This document shows, one piece after another, positions 5,971 through 6,430 of a stretch of DNA of 6,430 nt. The notes beneath the pieces are model-generated. The model did no database searches and was not told the origin of the DNA. It saw only the letters and a program-made list of their open reading frames with translations. The stretch covers positions 1 to 6,430 of the forward strand of contig CAIYXH010000081.1 of NCBI GenBank assembly GCA_903930195.1, written 5' to 3'. Each line of letters starts with the position of its first letter. Position 1 is the first letter of the stretch. Position numbers and translations under genes: made by a program. The DNA is from an uncultured Actinomycetes bacterium (GTDB lineage Bacteria > Actinomycetota > Thermoleophilia > Gaiellales > Gaiellaceae).

Positions 5971-6430
5971 ATGCTTTCCAGCAAGATCGGCCGTCGTACC
6001 GGCCTCGGCCTCGTCGTCATGGTGTTCACCCTGGCGTTCCTCGCCCCGGTGGCGCTGAGCGCAAAGAGCGCGTCCACCGCCGCAGCTCCGAAGGTCGTCG
6101 GTACTCCGGCCAAGGGCAAGGCGGTCTTCGCGAGCACGTGCGGTATCTGCCATGTCCTCAAGGCAGCGGCGTCGACCGGCGCCATCGGCCCGAACCTCGA
6201 CAAGGTCGGCCCGAAGCTGACCGAGGCGACGATCATCAAGGCCGTGACCAACGGCGGTGCCTCGGTCATGACCAAGGCGCAGCTCGCCGCGCACTCGACG
6301 CAGATGTCGCCGTACAAGGGCACGCTGTCCGCGACGCAGATCAACAACTTCGGCCAGACCCCGACGCGGCTCTTCGACAAGCCTCACCCCGCCCGCACCG
6401 TCCCTGACGTGCTCCGCCGCGCCCCCGCCG
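5971..6430 (+). CDS. Secreted class I c-type cytochrome (3' end outside window; aberrant C-terminus)
   Basis: An exported mono-haem cytochrome c, probably an electron carrier outside the membrane. The 153 visible residues begin with a Sec-type signal peptide: basic SSKIGRR, then a hydrophobic core GLGLVVMVFTLAFLAPVAL (11-29), with likely cleavage near ALSA. The twin arginines at 8-9 lack the following Phe-Leu of a true Tat motif. An Ala/Ser/Lys-rich linker leads to GKAVFASTCGICH (residues 49-61): C57 and C60 attach haem and H61 is the axial ligand. IGPNLDKV (73-80) and QMSPYKGTLSATQI (111-124) follow, M112 being the likely sixth ligand. In normal homologues the last helix reads like IxxVxAFV. 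Here the frame continues as NNFGQTPTRLFDKPHPAR and a Pro/Arg-rich run, open to the last base. The start is fixed by GGAGGG upstream. Cytochrome identity is firm up to about residue 124; beyond that the protein is unexplained. Confidence 0.88.
   Translation, partial: MLSSKIGRRTGLGLVVMVFTLAFLAPVALSAKSASTAAAPKVVGTPAKGKAVFASTCGICHVLKAAASTGAIGPNLDKVGPKLTEATIIKAVTNGGASVMTKAQLAAHSTQMSPYKGTLSATQINNFGQTPTRLFDKPHPARTVPDVLRRAPA
6337..6396 (+). other. BEACH-domain-like C-terminal motif in the cytochrome frame
   Basis: Residues 123-142 of the cytochrome frame, QIxNFGQTPTRLFDKPHPAR, match the end of the BEACH domain of eukaryotic proteins such as neurobeachin, LRBA and LYST, which reads about QIxNFGQTPxQLxxxPHPxR. 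The match is from memory of that family. The rest of the BEACH domain, about 250 residues that should precede the motif, is absent; cytochrome c stands there instead. Proline codons are CCG in all seven cases from 5971 to 6363 and CCT or CCC in all four after that, hinting at a junction near 6345-6365. This could be a chimeric assembly joined at a short shared word, or a genuine fusion. Confidence 0.5.

Noticed and set aside
5971..6000. Tat signal (twin Arg at residues 8-9 of the cytochrome)
   Set aside because: The twin Arg is followed by Thr-Gly-Leu-Gly and not by the Phe-Leu-Lys pattern, and c-type cytochromes get their haem outside after Sec export.
5847..6387. Minus-strand open frames opposite the cytochrome gene
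   Set aside because: They cover the promoter and cytochrome in reverse, show no motif or start context, and conflict with the clear CGICH-bearing + strand gene.

Overview
The window is a GC-rich stretch (clearly above 60% by eye) carrying seven protein genes and one tRNA, all on the + strand. Gene order metG-tatD-rsmA-ispE followed by glmU-prs is the old conserved cluster known from Bacillus and Mycobacterium. The high GC, frequent GTG starts, strong preference for C/G in third codon positions and an actinobacterial-looking Prs point to a deep actinobacterial lineage. I would guess Thermoleophilia (Solirubrobacterales/Gaiellales type), but that is inference from style and not from a marker search.

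Layout. 2-667 is the 3' third or so of methionyl-tRNA synthetase. Ten bases later comes the TatD-family metal nuclease (678-1415), which overlaps rsmA (16S rRNA dimethyladenosine transferase, 1412-2170) by 4 bases. rsmA overlaps ispE (isoprenoid precursor kinase, 2167-2967) by 4 bases. A small four-helix membrane protein of unknown function (2978-3337) follows closely. This block looks like one operon entering from the left. A new promoter then precedes a tRNA-Gln(UUG) gene (3383-3456) that lies only 14 bases in front of glmU (3471-4796). glmU overlaps prs (4771-5850, PRPP synthetase). After a 120-base intergenic region with its own promoter comes a secreted c-type cytochrome that is still open at the window end.

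Function. Most of the window is housekeeping: tRNA charging, ribosome maturation, MEP-pathway isoprenoids, UDP-GlcNAc for the cell wall, and PRPP for nucleotides. The cytochrome is a respiratory or redox protein in the place where rplY/ctc and pth often sit in other Gram-positives.

What stands out. (1) The C-terminus of the cytochrome reading frame turns, in frame, into a string (NFGQTPTRLFDKPHPAR) that matches the end of the eukaryotic BEACH domain, with a change in proline codon use at the same place. This is either a chimeric assembly at a contig edge or an extraordinary gene fusion. (2) GlmU carries an altered acetyltransferase active-site region. (3) Prs has Met in place of a conserved Asp in the ribose-5-phosphate loop. 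(4) tRNA-Gln and glmU seem to share a transcript. I saw no CRISPR array, IS element, phage gene or defence system.
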